DNA of 64,000 nucleotides from Photobacterium phosphoreum (GCF_002954725.1 NZ_MSCQ01000001.1:334059-398058), one strand, 5' to 3'; counted from the first letter of the stretch, positions 39,477 to 49,152 are shown. The notes: a model not told the origin generated them from the letters alone. Numbers and translations: made by a program.

Positions 39477-39703
39477 TATAATATCTAACACCTAGTTAAT
39501 TATATAAATTAGCAAATTATTGAATTAATTAAAATAATCACTGTGTCTTTAATATAAGCAGTAATAATTCAATGAGACAGGTTTATGATATTAGATTTAT
39601 TATATTTAATCAGTATGTAGATGCAACTTAAGTACTGATGATTTTTAATCATATAACTTTATTTTACTACAATTATTTGTGTTTAATAAAGAAAGGTTTT
39701 TTA

Positions 39704-40714
39704 ATGAAAAATAGTTTTTTACGACGTCGAGTTTTTGATCTTCGTGTAGGAGTAAAAGATTTACTTTGGGGAATAAAAAACCCTGAATCGTTTAAACGGA
39801 AAAATAATCTTAGCCCTATCATGGGTAGATTTTCATCCTATAAATTTGAGCTTCTTTCTGGTGTAAAGTCAGATGATTATCTTTCTGATAGTTTTTATTT
39901 TAACCGTGTTGAGGGTAAAATAAACAACTTTGAGTTGAGTGATTATTTTAACCATAAAGGTTATTTACCTAGTATTTTACAATCTAATGCTATTCCATTA
40001 TTGATCAATTCTATCTCAGGTGTTGTTTATGATGCTGACGATAAGGTCATTGATGTCAGCGCTGTTGTAGATAGACTGCGTAACGATCCTGTTAATGATG
40101 AATTTGTTATTAAGAGAAGTGTCGGTACTGGCGGTGGTGAAAGTGTTGAAATTGGTAACGCTGATAAAATTATTCCATTTTTCAATCTTTACTATCAGAA
40201 GAAATATGATTTTGTTATTCAGCCGCTAGTGAATCAACATGATAAGTTAGCTGAGTTTAATCCTACATCACTTAATACTGTACGTATTATGACATTAGCT
40301 TATGGTGGCAATGTTCATCATGTTTCAAGTATGGTGAAGATGGGGGGACTAGGTGGCAGAATTGATAATGTCAGTGCTGGCGGTTTATGTATTGGTATTA
40401 AAAATGATGGCTCATTAACAAGCTTTGGCTTTGACTGCTATTTGAATAAAACTACCCGTCATCCGCAAACTAATCTTGAGTTTCCAGATCATTATGAAGT
40501 GCCTTACTTTCATGAAATGATTGATGTTGTTAAAGCAAAACATCAATTATTTAAGAGTCACGGTATTATCTCATGGGATGTTAGTGTTGATAATGATGGT
40601 TACGTTACAATTGTCGAATGCAATACAGCATGGAGCGGTTTAGAGTCACATCAAGCATTCCATGGGCCGGTATTTGAAGATCACATGGAATATATAAATA
40701 ATATTAACTCATAG
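39704..40714 (+). CDS. Sugar-transfer-associated ATP-grasp protein (copy 1)
   Basis: 336 residues. The family motifs are intact: the ATP lysine and glycine loop in VIKRSVGTGGGESVEIG, DFVIQPLVNQHDKLAEFNPTS then NTVRIM, GGRIDNVSAGG, SHGIISWDVSVDNDG and the metal-binding E-C-N in VECNTAWSG. The family (ATPgrasp_ST) occurs in polysaccharide clusters; its chemistry is unproven but the fold ligates an acid through an acyl phosphate. ATG 39704 has AAAGG upstream; the open frame to 39638 was discarded. It is closely related to the next gene, a tandem duplicate. Confidence 0.83.
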   Translation: MKNSFLRRRVFDLRVGVKDLLWGIKNPESFKRKNNLSPIMGRFSSYKFELLSGVKSDDYLSDSFYFNRVEGKINNFELSDYFNHKGYLPSILQSNAIPLLINSISGVVYDADDKVIDVSAVVDRLRNDPVNDEFVIKRSVGTGGGESVEIGNADKIIPFFNLYYQKKYDFVIQPLVNQHDKLAEFNPTSLNTVRIMTLAYGGNVHHVSSMVKMGGLGGRIDNVSAGGLCIGIKNDGSLTSFGFDCYLNKTTRHPQTNLEFPDHYEVPYFHEMIDVVKAKHQLFKSHGIISWDVSVDNDGYVTIVECNTAWSGLESHQAFHGPVFEDHMEYINNINS

Positions 40715-41088
40715 TATTAGATTATTTTATTATATAGCATGTAAATTATCTTTTTTGATAAACATTTAGGCTTAATATTATTTATTTATTCTGAATTTAG
40801 ATATTAGATGAAATTATTAGTTAATTTATTGGGAACTAAATGCTTATAATAGTAATAAATAATGTTGAGTTATTATTGTGTTTGTCGATATTTAAAGGCA
40901 TTAAAAAATTGATGTAAATAACGCTTATAGGTTTTCTTTTTTTTATTCGTTTTTTATATATTATGATAGTGTCATTGTTTTCATACTTTAATCCAATAGT
41001 AATGTTGATATATTAATTAATAACTACCTGTGTATAATGCAGTGTTTTTCATTACATTAATAATAAAATTTTTATATAAGGTTTAAGA
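40715..41088. other. AT-rich spacer between the two ATP-grasp paralogues
   Basis: 374 bases, no gene. A perfect TATAAT (41033-41038) stands 51 bases before the next start but without a good -35, so it is only a possible internal promoter. The size is unusual inside an otherwise compact operon. Confidence 0.5.
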
Positions 41089-42102
41089 ATGAAAGATAGC
41101 TTTGCTCGTCGCTTTGCTTATGAGGTTTTGGCTAATGTCAGGTTTATTAAATATGGCATAAAAAATCCAAAATCACTAAAATGTAAAAATATGCTCAGTC
41201 CATTAACTGGACGCTTTTGGAATTACCGCTATCAAAGTGTTTGTGGTATTGAATCAGATAAATATTTATCTGAACCTTATTTTTACAATAAATTAGAAGC
41301 AAAAGTTAACGATTTTGGTTTGAATAAATTTTTTGACCACAAAGGCTATCTTTCAAATATCTTAAATAGTAATACTATACCAACAATTGCAAATTGTATT
41401 GCTGGAACTATTTATGACAATGACAATGAAGTTATTGTCTTTAATGATTTAGTTTTATTGCTGGAGCAGCTGCCATTGAATTCTGAATTTGTTATCAAAC
41501 GAAGTATTGGTACAGGTGGTGGCAATAGTGTTGAAATTGGTGTTGCAAATCATATAGTTCCATTTTTGAAAACGTATTTTAATGCTAAATATGATTTTGT
41601 AATTCAACCAGTTATAACTCAGCATGATGATCTTGCTATTTTTAACCCATCATCGATTAATACTGTAAGGGTAATGAGCTTTGCTTATCAAGGTAATGTT
41701 TATCCTGTTTCAACAGTATTAAGAATGGGTAATGGTGGTCGTATAGATAATTCTGCTGCAGGTGGTATATCTATTGGTGTCGATAATACTGGTAAGTTGC
41801 GTGATTTTGCTATTGATCACGATTTTAAAAAATATTATCAACATCCAGCAACAGCAACAGCAACTAAATTTTCAGATGGCTATTTTATTCCTTATTTTAA
41901 TGAGCTATTAGATCTTGTTAAAGATAAGCATAGATGTTTAAAAAGCCACGGTATTGTTTCATGGGATCTTACAGTAGATAATGACGGAAATATGTCAATT
42001 ATTGAATATAATGCGGGGTGGGGAGAAATTAACTTTCACCAAGCAAATAATGGTCCTATATTTGAAAACCATATTAAACATATAAAAAGTATTAATAAGT
42101 GA
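41089..42102 (+). CDS. Sugar-transfer-associated ATP-grasp protein (copy 2)
   Basis: 337 residues, collinear with the protein at 39704 along its whole length: NMLSPLTGRFWNYRYQS, VIKRSIGTGGGNSVEIG, DFVIQPVITQHDDLA, GGRIDNSAAGGISIG, SHGIVSWDLTVDNDG and IEYNAGWGEINFHQ. The catalytic E-x-N is kept. The sequences have diverged in many surface positions, so the duplication is not recent or the copies have different substrates. ATG 41089 is preceded by AAGG. A GTG-started TupA-like gene follows after nine bases. Confidence 0.83.
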   Translation: MKDSFARRFAYEVLANVRFIKYGIKNPKSLKCKNMLSPLTGRFWNYRYQSVCGIESDKYLSEPYFYNKLEAKVNDFGLNKFFDHKGYLSNILNSNTIPTIANCIAGTIYDNDNEVIVFNDLVLLLEQLPLNSEFVIKRSIGTGGGNSVEIGVANHIVPFLKTYFNAKYDFVIQPVITQHDDLAIFNPSSINTVRVMSFAYQGNVYPVSTVLRMGNGGRIDNSAAGGISIGVDNTGKLRDFAIDHDFKKYYQHPATATATKFSDGYFIPYFNELLDLVKDKHRCLKSHGIVSWDLTVDNDGNMSIIEYNAGWGEINFHQANNGPIFENHIKHIKSINK

Positions 42103-42111
42103 GGGTGTAAA

Positions 42112-42984
42112 GTGGAAAGTCTAGAATTTAGATTGTTCTCAAAGATCATCTCTAAAATACCAATTAAAACACGATTACAGATTTTGTTTTTTCGTAAATT
42201 TAAACGATTTATCAATTTTGATAATCCTCGGACATATAACGAAAAAATTCAGTGTAAAAAGATTGCAGATCGAAGTGAATTATTAACGATTGGTGCTGAT
42301 AAAATAAAAGCTAAAGATTTCGTTAAAGAGATTGTACCTGAATTATATTTACCCAAAATGCTATGGGTAGGAGATTCACCTGAGTCACTTGATGATTTAG
42401 ATTTATCAACATTACCTCAGGACTATGTATATAAAGCTAATCATACCAGTCAGACGATTGAAATTATTCGTCATGGTAATCATCTTGATAAATCTAAGAT
42501 GAAAGATTTAGCAAAAGATTGGTTGAAAAAAGATCAGTCTGGAGCATTAGGTGAGTGGGCATATGAAAATATACCACCACGGGTATTTATTGAAGAATAT
42601 CTTGAGTTTAATGGTCATGAACCAGATGATTACAAACTCTATGTTTTCAATGGTAAAGTCGGTTTTATTCAGTTAGATTCTGGTCGTTTTACCAGTATGA
42701 CTCGTAACCTTTATGATGCAAACTGGGAAGAACTTGGATTTGAATATCATCATCCTCGTTGTCATCCGGCTCCACCAAAGCCAGAGTATATTGATGAAAT
42801 GATCCGTATTGCCGAAAAGATTGGTCAACAATACGATTTTGTTCGGGTTGATTTGTATTTTTACGACGGAAAAGTAACGTTCAGTGAACTGACAATGTAT
42901 TCAGCATCTGGATTTTTAACGATGCCTGATGATTGGGATCTAAAAATCGGTGATCTGTGGACACAAAATTATAAGGTGAAATAA
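42112..42984 (+). CDS. TupA-like ATP-grasp protein (copy 2)
   Basis: 290 residues, the same family as the protein at 33469: NPRTYNEKIQCKK, GADKIKAKDFVKE, VYKANHTSQTIEII, DDYKLYVFNGKVGFI, and FVRVDLYFYDGK with TFSELTMYSASG. The start GTG 42112 has GAGGGTG seven or so bases upstream. The stop codon overlaps the epimerase start by one base (TAATG). Context suggests it modifies the same polysaccharide whose uronic acids the next gene and Ugd supply; reaction unproven. Confidence 0.84.
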   Translation: MESLEFRLFSKIISKIPIKTRLQILFFRKFKRFINFDNPRTYNEKIQCKKIADRSELLTIGADKIKAKDFVKEIVPELYLPKMLWVGDSPESLDDLDLSTLPQDYVYKANHTSQTIEIIRHGNHLDKSKMKDLAKDWLKKDQSGALGEWAYENIPPRVFIEEYLEFNGHEPDDYKLYVFNGKVGFIQLDSGRFTSMTRNLYDANWEELGFEYHHPRCHPAPPKPEYIDEMIRIAEKIGQQYDFVRVDLYFYDGKVTFSELTMYSASGFLTMPDDWDLKIGDLWTQNYKVK

Positions 42985-43991
42985 TGAAATATTTAGTGAC
43001 TGGTGCTGCAGGTTTTATTGGCGCAAAAGTAAGTGAAGAACTATTAAAAAAAGGTCATGATGTTATTGGTATTGATATCATCAATGATTACTACGACGTA
43101 GCATTAAAAGAAGCACGTTTAGCACCACTGTTAAAAGACAGTAAGTTTGTCTTCAAGAAAATCGATATTGCTCATTCACAAGATGTGCTAGATCTATTTG
43201 CTGAGGAAAAATTTGATCGTGTTGTTCATCTTGCAGCTCAAGCGGGTGTGCGTTACTCGATTGAAAATCCAATGGCATACGCTGATAGTAACCTTGTCGG
43301 TCATCTTAATATTTTAGAAGGTTGCCGTCATAATAATGTTGGCCATCTAGTTTATGCGTCATCAAGCTCTGTCTATGGCCTTAATGCTAAAACACCATTC
43401 GCAACCTCAGATAGCGTGGATCACCCAGTATCATTGTATGCTGCAACTAAAAAATCTAATGAGTTAATGGCGCATTCGTATTCACATTTATACAATATGC
43501 CAACGACAGGATTACGTTTCTTTACCGTGTATGGGCCTTGTGGTCGTCCTGATATGGCACCTTATATTTTCACTAAGAAAATTTTGGATGGCGAGACAAT
43601 TGATATTAACAACAATGGTGATATGTGGCGCGACTTTACCTACATTGATGACATTGTTGAAGGTGTGATTCGTATTGCTGATGTTGTGCCTGTTCGTAAC
43701 GATGAGTGGACTGTTGAAGCCGGTACACCAGCATCAAGCTCTGCACCATACAGCATTTATAACATCGGTCACGGTAGTCCAATTAACTTAATGGATTTTA
43801 TTAAAGCCATTGAAGCAGAATTAGGCATTGAAGCGACTAAAAACTTCCGCGGTATGCAACCTGGCGACGTTTATCAAACGTATGCTGATACTCAAGACTT
43901 ATTTAAAGTAACCGGCTATACCCCTAAAGTCGGCGTTAAAGAAGGCGTTGCGAACCTCGTTCGTTGGTATAAAGAATTTTATAATAAGTGA
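42984..43991 (+). CDS. NAD-dependent epimerase, UDP-glucuronate 4-epimerase-like
   Basis: A 335-residue extended short-chain dehydrogenase/reductase. TGAAGFIG at the N-terminus binds NAD; the catalytic Ser is in YASSSSVYG and the Tyr/Lys pair is Y152AATK. RFFTVYGPCGRPDMA is diagnostic of the UDP-GlcA/UDP-GalA epimerase group (CapI-like). It would turn UDP-glucuronate, from the Ugd gene at 45118, into UDP-galacturonate. The residue preference within the group cannot be settled by eye. Confidence 0.87.
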   Translation: MKYLVTGAAGFIGAKVSEELLKKGHDVIGIDIINDYYDVALKEARLAPLLKDSKFVFKKIDIAHSQDVLDLFAEEKFDRVVHLAAQAGVRYSIENPMAYADSNLVGHLNILEGCRHNNVGHLVYASSSSVYGLNAKTPFATSDSVDHPVSLYAATKKSNELMAHSYSHLYNMPTTGLRFFTVYGPCGRPDMAPYIFTKKILDGETIDINNNGDMWRDFTYIDDIVEGVIRIADVVPVRNDEWTVEAGTPASSSAPYSIYNIGHGSPINLMDFIKAIEAELGIEATKNFRGMQPGDVYQTYADTQDLFKVTGYTPKVGVKEGVANLVRWYKEFYNK

Positions 43992-43995
43992 TCCC

Positions 43996-45108
43996 ATGGC
44001 AAAGATAGCTATATCAGCCAATACGAGTTGGTATTTATTTAACTTTAGAAAGAACACTATATTAGCGTTAATCGAAGCGGGTCATACTGTGACTGCAATT
44101 TCTCCTCGAGATGATTATTCAATAAAACTTGAACAATTAGGGGCGCGATTTATTCACATTGATATTGATCAAGGTGGTACAAACCCGGTTAACGATGCTA
44201 AAACTTATTTCGCTTTTAATGCTATTTTTAAGGCTGAAAAGTTTGATGTTGTATTAAACTTTACGCCTAAAAATAACATTTATGCCACTGTGGCAGCGTC
44301 AAAAAATGGTACTAAAGTCATTAATAATATCGCTGGTTTAGGTATTATCTTTATTAATGAAAATATAACTGCGAAAATTGCTCGAGGTTTATATAAGTTT
44401 AGTCAACGTCGTGCTGATAAAATCTTCTTTCAAAATGAAGATGATCGCGGCCTATTCATCGACAATAAGTTGGCGGATATTTCAAAGACGGATCGTTTAC
44501 CTGGTTCAGGTGCTGATCTCTCGCGTTTTGCAATATCACCAGCAACTGACGATGGTGTGGTAAGTTTTCTGTTAGTTGCACGTATGCTGTATGACAAAGG
44601 TATTGGTCATTATGTTGAAGCTGCTCGCGAATTGAAGCAACGTTATGGCGATAAAGTACAATTTAATTTACTTGGCTTTCTAGATGTTAATAATCCTTCA
44701 GCAGTATCAAGAGCTGAAATGAAAGTATGGGTTGATGAAGGTATCGTTAATTATCTTGGTTTTTCAGACACTGTTGAAGAAGAGATAGCTAAAGTAGATT
44801 GTATGGTATTACCTTCTTTTTATCGTGAAGGTGTACCTAAGTCATTACTTGAAGCGGGCGCTATGGGTAAACCGATTGTGACTACCGACAATGTTGGTTG
44901 CCGCGAAACCGTTGATCATGGTGTTAATGGCTATCTTTGCCAAACACGTTCAACAGCAAGCCTAGTGGAAATGCTGACTAAAATGATTGAGCACACTCAT
45001 CAAGAACGTCTTGATATGGGTTTAGCGAGTCGACAAAAAATCGAAAATGAATTCGATGAAAAAATTATAATCAATAAATACCTAATGGCTATTGAAAGCA
45101 TTATCTAG
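43996..45108 (+). CDS. Glycosyltransferase, GT4 type (third, PglA-like)
   Basis: 370 residues. N-terminal ANTSWYLFNFRKNTI, then IAGLGIIF and the donor lobe ending YREGVPKSLLEAGAMGKPIVT with the EX7E glutamates and DNVGCRETV. This is the PglA/CapM-like GT4 group that often adds an amino sugar or uronic acid to a lipid-linked acceptor. ATG 43996 is chosen, because the alternative frame start (43948) would overlap the epimerase. No clear ribosome site; the epimerase stop is four bases upstream, so coupling is likely. Confidence 0.85.
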   Translation: MAKIAISANTSWYLFNFRKNTILALIEAGHTVTAISPRDDYSIKLEQLGARFIHIDIDQGGTNPVNDAKTYFAFNAIFKAEKFDVVLNFTPKNNIYATVAASKNGTKVINNIAGLGIIFINENITAKIARGLYKFSQRRADKIFFQNEDDRGLFIDNKLADISKTDRLPGSGADLSRFAISPATDDGVVSFLLVARMLYDKGIGHYVEAARELKQRYGDKVQFNLLGFLDVNNPSAVSRAEMKVWVDEGIVNYLGFSDTVEEEIAKVDCMVLPSFYREGVPKSLLEAGAMGKPIVTTDNVGCRETVDHGVNGYLCQTRSTASLVEMLTKMIEHTHQERLDMGLASRQKIENEFDEKIIINKYLMAIESII

Positions 45109-45117
45109 AGAGATTTC

Positions 45118-46284
45118 ATGAAAATTACTATTGCAGGTACAGGCTATGTAGGTCTGTCAAATGCCATGTTATTGGCACAAAATAACGAAGTTATTGCTGT
45201 CGACATTATCGAAGAAAAAATAAAGCTTCTTAATAATAAAAAATCACCGATTGTTGACCGTGAAATTGAATATTTCTTAGAAAATAAAGAACTTAACTTT
45301 GTTGCAACACTTGATAAGCAAATGGCTTATAAAGATGCAGAGTATGTCATTATTGCAACACCGACTGATTACGATACCGTTCATAACTATTTTAATACTT
45401 CTTCTGTAGAAGCGGTAATTCAAGATGTATTAGCGATTAATCCTAATGCTGTAATGGTTATTAAATCAACAGTACCAGTGGGTTACACTAAAGAAGTTAA
45501 AGAGAAATTTGGTTGTGATAATATCATGTTCTCACCTGAATTCTTACGTGAAGGTCGTGCATTGTACGATAACTTATACCCATCACGTATTATCGTTGGT
45601 GAGAAAAGTGAACGTGCTGAAGTATTTGCTGGGTTATTACAGCAAGGCGCGATTAAAGAAGATATTGATGTACTGTTTACTGATTCAACAGAAGCTGAAG
45701 CGGTTAAATTGTTCTCAAATACTTATTTAGCAATGCGTGTTGCTTACTTTAATGAGCTAGATACTTACGCTGAAACAAATAACTTGAATGCTCGTCAAAT
45801 TATTGAAGGTGTAGGCTTAGACCCTCGTATTGGTAATCACTACAATAACCCATCATTTGGCTACGGCGGTTACTGCTTACCGAAAGATACCAAGCAATTA
45901 CGTGCTAACTACCGTGACGTACCAAATAGTATTATTGGCGCTATTGTTGATGCGAATACCACCCGTAAAGACTTTATTGCTGATTCAATTATCAGTCGTC
46001 ATCCAAAGCGTGTTGGTGTCTATCGTTTGATCATGAAGTCTGGTTCGGATAATTTCCGCGCTTCAAGTATTCAAGGTATTATGAAGCGTATTAAAGCGAA
46101 AGGTATTGAAGTTGTTATTTACGAACCAGTACTAACAGAAGATGAATTCTTCCACTCAAAAGTCATTAAAGATTTAAATCAATTTAAACAAGAGTGTGAT
46201 GTTATTGTTTCTAATCGTATGGCTGAAGAATTGAGTGATGTCGCTGAAAAAGTTTACACTCGCGATATATTCCAAGAAGATTAA
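45118..46284 (+). CDS. ugd: UDP-glucose 6-dehydrogenase Ugd
   Basis: 388 residues. Oxidises UDP-glucose to UDP-glucuronate. N-terminal [11 protein letters not shown] binds [15 protein letters not shown] and [15 protein letters not shown] carry the catalytic cysteine C253 and its lysine. Length is that of the enzymes found in capsule loci. It directly follows the third glycosyltransferase. It supplies the uronic acid for the epimerase upstream. Last gene before a 145-base gap and WecA. Confidence 0.95.
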   Translation: MKITIAGTGYVGLSNAMLLAQNNEVIAVDIIEEKIKLLNNKKSPIVDREIEYFLENKELNFVATLDKQMAYKDAEYVIIATPTDYDTVHNYFNTSSVEAVIQDVLAINPNAVMVIKSTVPVGYTKEVKEKFGCDNIMFSPEFLREGRALYDNLYPSRIIVGEKSERAEVFAGLLQQGAIKEDIDVLFTDSTEAEAVKLFSNTYLAMRVAYFNELDTYAETNNLNARQIIEGVGLDPRIGNHYNNPSFGYGGYCLPKDTKQLRANYRDVPNSIIGAIVDANTTRKDFIADSIISRHPKRVGVYRLIMKSGSDNFRASSIQGIMKRIKAKGIEVVIYEPVLTEDEFFHSKVIKDLNQFKQECDVIVSNRMAEELSDVAEKVYTRDIFQED

Positions 46285-46429
46285 TCATAAGAGTAATCAA
46301 TGTGATTGTATTTAATATAATCTTAATTGATTAATGATCGTAAATAATTGAAACAATAGTGCAGTAATATTTCTTTATTATATTCACTATTGTTTCTTTT
46401 TATTTGCTGAATGTATACGATTTAAAAAA

Positions 46430-47518
46430 GTGTTTGTTATGTTTACTGGATATTGTTTTATCTTTATCTTGTCATTGATTTTTTTATTTATGATGAGAGT
46501 TATAGCAAAAAGAGTGGGTTTAGTTGATAAACCTAATGCACGAAAACACCATAAAGGTGCGATCCCATTAGTGGGTGGTATATCTATTTTTGCTGCTATA
46601 TCAGTTACCTTTTTATCATTTCTACCTCACACTCGTGATTTATATTTATATTTAAGCTGTGCTTTAGTGCTGATTGTTCTTGGGGCATTTGATGATCGTT
46701 TAGATATAAGTTTTAAAATACGCTTAATTGTCCAAGCTGGTATTTCTATTGCAATGATTGTGATTGGAGGCCATAGCTTACATAATCTTGGTTTTTTAAT
46801 GGGCAGTGAAACGATTCAACTATCGGTTTTCTCTAGCTACATTATTACTATTATTGGTGTTATTGGTGCGATTAACGCATTTAATATGGTTGATGGTATT
46901 GATGGATTATTAGGTGGCTTAGCTGCTGTTACTATTGGTTCGATGGGCGTTGTGTTCTACTTATCAGGAAATACTTACCTGGGTACAATGTGTGGCTTGA
47001 TTGTGACCGCAATTATTCCTTACATCATGCTTAACCTTGGTATTCCGTTTGGCACGAAAGCAAAAGTCTTTATGGGTGATGCGGGAAGTATGTTTATTGG
47101 CTTTACCGTTGTATGGCTATTGATTAAAGCAACCCAAGATCCAGAATCATATGCTTTCAAGCCTGTAACCGCATTATGGTTAATTGCGATTCCACTTATG
47201 GATATGGCAACAATTATGATCCGTCGTATTCGTAAAGGCCAATCGCCATTTAAGCCAGATCGTGAGCATTTACACCATATTTTTCAACGCATTGGATTAT
47301 CGTCTCGTCAAACATTATTGACTATTTGTGCTATGGCATTGACTTGTTCTGTGATTGGTTTGTGGAGTGATTATGCGGGTATTGCTGAATCAACAATGTT
47401 TGTTGCTTTCTTGGTGATGTTTGTTTGTTACTTTGCCACTATTAGTCATATTTTCCGTATTGTTACTTTTGTACGTAATATCTTAGGGATTAAGACGAGT
47501 AAAGTTAGCACTGATTAA
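46430..47518 (+). CDS. wecA: Undecaprenyl-phosphate GlcNAc-1-phosphate transferase WecA-like
   Basis: 362 residues with about eleven membrane helices. Asp-rich loops are present: GAFDDR, NAFNMVDGIDGL (catalytic), VFMGDAGSMFIG and the HLHHIF motif in PDREHLHHIFQRIGLSSRQ. It links a GlcNAc- or similar 1-phosphate to undecaprenyl phosphate, starting the repeat unit. The start is uncertain between GTG 46430 and ATG 46439, with no good ribosome site at either. A 145-base gap after ugd leaves room for its own promoter. Confidence 0.9.
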   Translation: MFVMFTGYCFIFILSLIFLFMMRVIAKRVGLVDKPNARKHHKGAIPLVGGISIFAAISVTFLSFLPHTRDLYLYLSCALVLIVLGAFDDRLDISFKIRLIVQAGISIAMIVIGGHSLHNLGFLMGSETIQLSVFSSYIITIIGVIGAINAFNMVDGIDGLLGGLAAVTIGSMGVVFYLSGNTYLGTMCGLIVTAIIPYIMLNLGIPFGTKAKVFMGDAGSMFIGFTVVWLLIKATQDPESYAFKPVTALWLIAIPLMDMATIMIRRIRKGQSPFKPDREHLHHIFQRIGLSSRQTLLTICAMALTCSVIGLWSDYAGIAESTMFVAFLVMFVCYFATISHIFRIVTFVRNILGIKTSKVSTD

Positions 47519-47544
47519 TCATATTATATGATTCCAGAAACAAT

Positions 47545-47580
47545 AAAGGCTTAGTAATCGATGATTACTAAGCCTTTTTT
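47545..47580 (+). terminator. Terminator of the polysaccharide locus
   Basis: AAAGGCTTAGTAATC-gat-GATTACTAAGCC followed by six T residues. Strong stem. Confidence 0.93.
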
Positions 47581-47684
47581 ATATGTGTTAGTTGTCGATG
47601 TGAGCGGGCATTCTGAATAGATTTAGTCTAGTAGGGTTTATTGAGTAAGTTTCGAAAGCTGTTTTAAGATGATTTTTTGATGTA

Positions 47685-47714
47685 AAAAAATCAGCACAGA
47701 GGCTGACTTTTTAG
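47685..47714 (-). terminator. Terminator of tRNA-Arg
   Basis: On the minus strand TCAGC-ctctgt-GCTGA is flanked by A-run and T-run, directly after the tRNA. Confidence 0.7.
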
Positions 47715-47718
47715 AATG

Positions 47719-47794
47719 TGGTGTCCCCTACAGGATTCGAACCTGTGTCTAAGACTTAGGAGGTCCTTGTTCTATCCAGCTGAACTAAGGGGAC
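47719..47794 (-). tRNA. tRNA-Arg (anticodon CCT)
   Basis: 76 bases with encoded CCA. On the minus strand the acceptor GTCCCCT pairs with AGGGGAC. The anticodon loop CTCCTAA gives CCT, and the T arm CAGGTTCGAATCCTG is fully paired. Same isoacceptor as E. coli argW, a frequent phage integration site; no integrase or att duplication is seen here. Confidence 0.95.
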
Positions 47795-47928
47795 AAGGTA
47801 GTAAACGCTCGTTACTGATTAACGCTGTCAGATAAGTTATCTGCTGGTTAATGTGACACTATTTATCTAAATGAAATAGGTCAGAGGCACAGTATACGCG
47901 AAAATCAGCAGAGGTTAAGAAAATAGTG

Positions 47929-49065
47929 TTATTGATTCAATTGCTTGGTCAGTAAATCACCAGGTTGAATGCTAGAAGCCAGTTGTAACTGGTTAACGCT
48001 AAGTTCTGCCGACTTTTCATAGACTCGATTCACGGTCAATGTAATCGCCGTTTCAACCATTCGGTTACGTGGAATGCCTTTTTGATCAATGAACCCTGCA
48101 CTATGCCATAATTTAAGTTGATCACCATTGCGGACTCCGTGTACTCGGCCGACATTGATTTGAGCAATACCCTGATGAATATTAATTATTTCAGGTAAGC
48201 TGGCACGACACGAAAGTGCACTTTCAATATCAAGCATCATATTTTGAGCCATGCGTTGAATGCTTTGTCCATATGGCGATACCCAAAAACGCGCTGTTTT
48301 AGTATCAACATGGCTAGTACGGGCAAAAGGCCATAAACCGATATCACGGTAGCTATTTTGATAGATCATTTCACCTGTTTTACCATCCATAATATCTAAG
48401 GTGACCGCAAATTGACGATTAATGGTATTGGGTTGCAATGCGTGATCATCAACGGTTGCTGAAAGATCTGTGATCTCACCACTGACTAAATATTGGGCGT
48501 CATTATCTTCCGCTAACATCATCATTGCATCTGCATGGTTGGCGCTAAAAGGGACTTTTGTGACGCCAGTGACTAAAAAACTTTGTGAACGTTGCTGAAT
48601 GTTTTTTTGTAAGACTTTTGAGAAATCTTCACCTAATTGATAAATACTGCCCATTGCCGCTTGTTGTGGTACTGCCAGTGAAAACTTCCCCAGTAATAAT
48701 CCCTTTTTATATTGTACCTTGTGGCAACTTTTTGCCGATGGGTAAATATCTATTCTGGCAGTGACATACATTTTGCCGCCAGCATCTTTCTGTTCTAGCA
48801 CACTAATATGTCGAATTTCATTGCCACTAAAGCGGTATTGTTGCCGATCTTCTTGTAAATAGGTTTTGAGCTGCGGTAGGCTGGCGATCTCGCCTCCGGT
48901 AAATGTCATGGCTTGGAGTACCGCATTTTCTAAGGCATTGACTCGTGCTGTTGCTTTACTTTCAAGAATGGTCGCCTCACCTGTCACTTGTACCCACTGT
49001 GCATTGCTGGAGTATGAAACGAGCAGGCATAACGCACTCAAACAGATTAATATTTTTTTATTCAT
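47929..49065 (-). CDS. flgT: Flagellar H-ring/T-ring associated protein FlgT
   Basis: A 378-residue periplasmic protein of the Vibrio-type H ring around the LP ring, needed for stable assembly of the sodium-driven motor. A signal peptide (MNKKILICLSALCLLVSYSS to NAQ) precedes the FlgT N-terminal domain WVQVTGEATI, GKMYVTARIDIYPS, a middle TolB-like domain and a C-terminal domain. ATG 49065 begins the signal; the frame is open to 49191 but that part is polar and unlike FlgT. Divergent from flgO. Confidence 0.9.
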   Translation of the reverse strand: MNKKILICLSALCLLVSYSSNAQWVQVTGEATILESKATARVNALENAVLQAMTFTGGEIASLPQLKTYLQEDRQQYRFSGNEIRHISVLEQKDAGGKMYVTARIDIYPSAKSCHKVQYKKGLLLGKFSLAVPQQAAMGSIYQLGEDFSKVLQKNIQQRSQSFLVTGVTKVPFSANHADAMMMLAEDNDAQYLVSGEITDLSATVDDHALQPNTINRQFAVTLDIMDGKTGEMIYQNSYRDIGLWPFARTSHVDTKTARFWVSPYGQSIQRMAQNMMLDIESALSCRASLPEIINIHQGIAQINVGRVHGVRNGDQLKLWHSAGFIDQKGIPRNRMVETAITLTVNRVYEKSAELSVNQLQLASSIQPGDLLTKQLNQ

Positions 49066-49120
49066 AAAAGACCAGTTTAGGTATGTTTTTTGCTTTAATC
49101 GAGATATAGCCACAATGGAA

Positions 49121-49137
49121 TGCAAAGAGTGTTCCCA
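49121..49137 (-). promoter_or_regulatory. Candidate sigma-54 promoter of flgT
   Basis: On the minus strand TGGGAACACTCTTTGCA fits the -24/-12 pattern with GG and GC ten bases apart, with C5 replaced. About 56 bases before flgT. Confidence 0.5.
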
Positions 49138-49152
49138 ATTGGTGTTTATCAT

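Noticed and set aside
46285-46429. Second ops element or phase-variable site before wecA
   Set aside because: No GGCGGTAG core or repeat seen; only AT-rich spacer.
47719-47794. tRNA-Arg(CCT) as attachment site of an integrated element
   Set aside because: No integrase gene, no duplicated tRNA 3' end, and conserved flagellar genes begin immediately beyond; only the general reputation of argW as an att site supports it.
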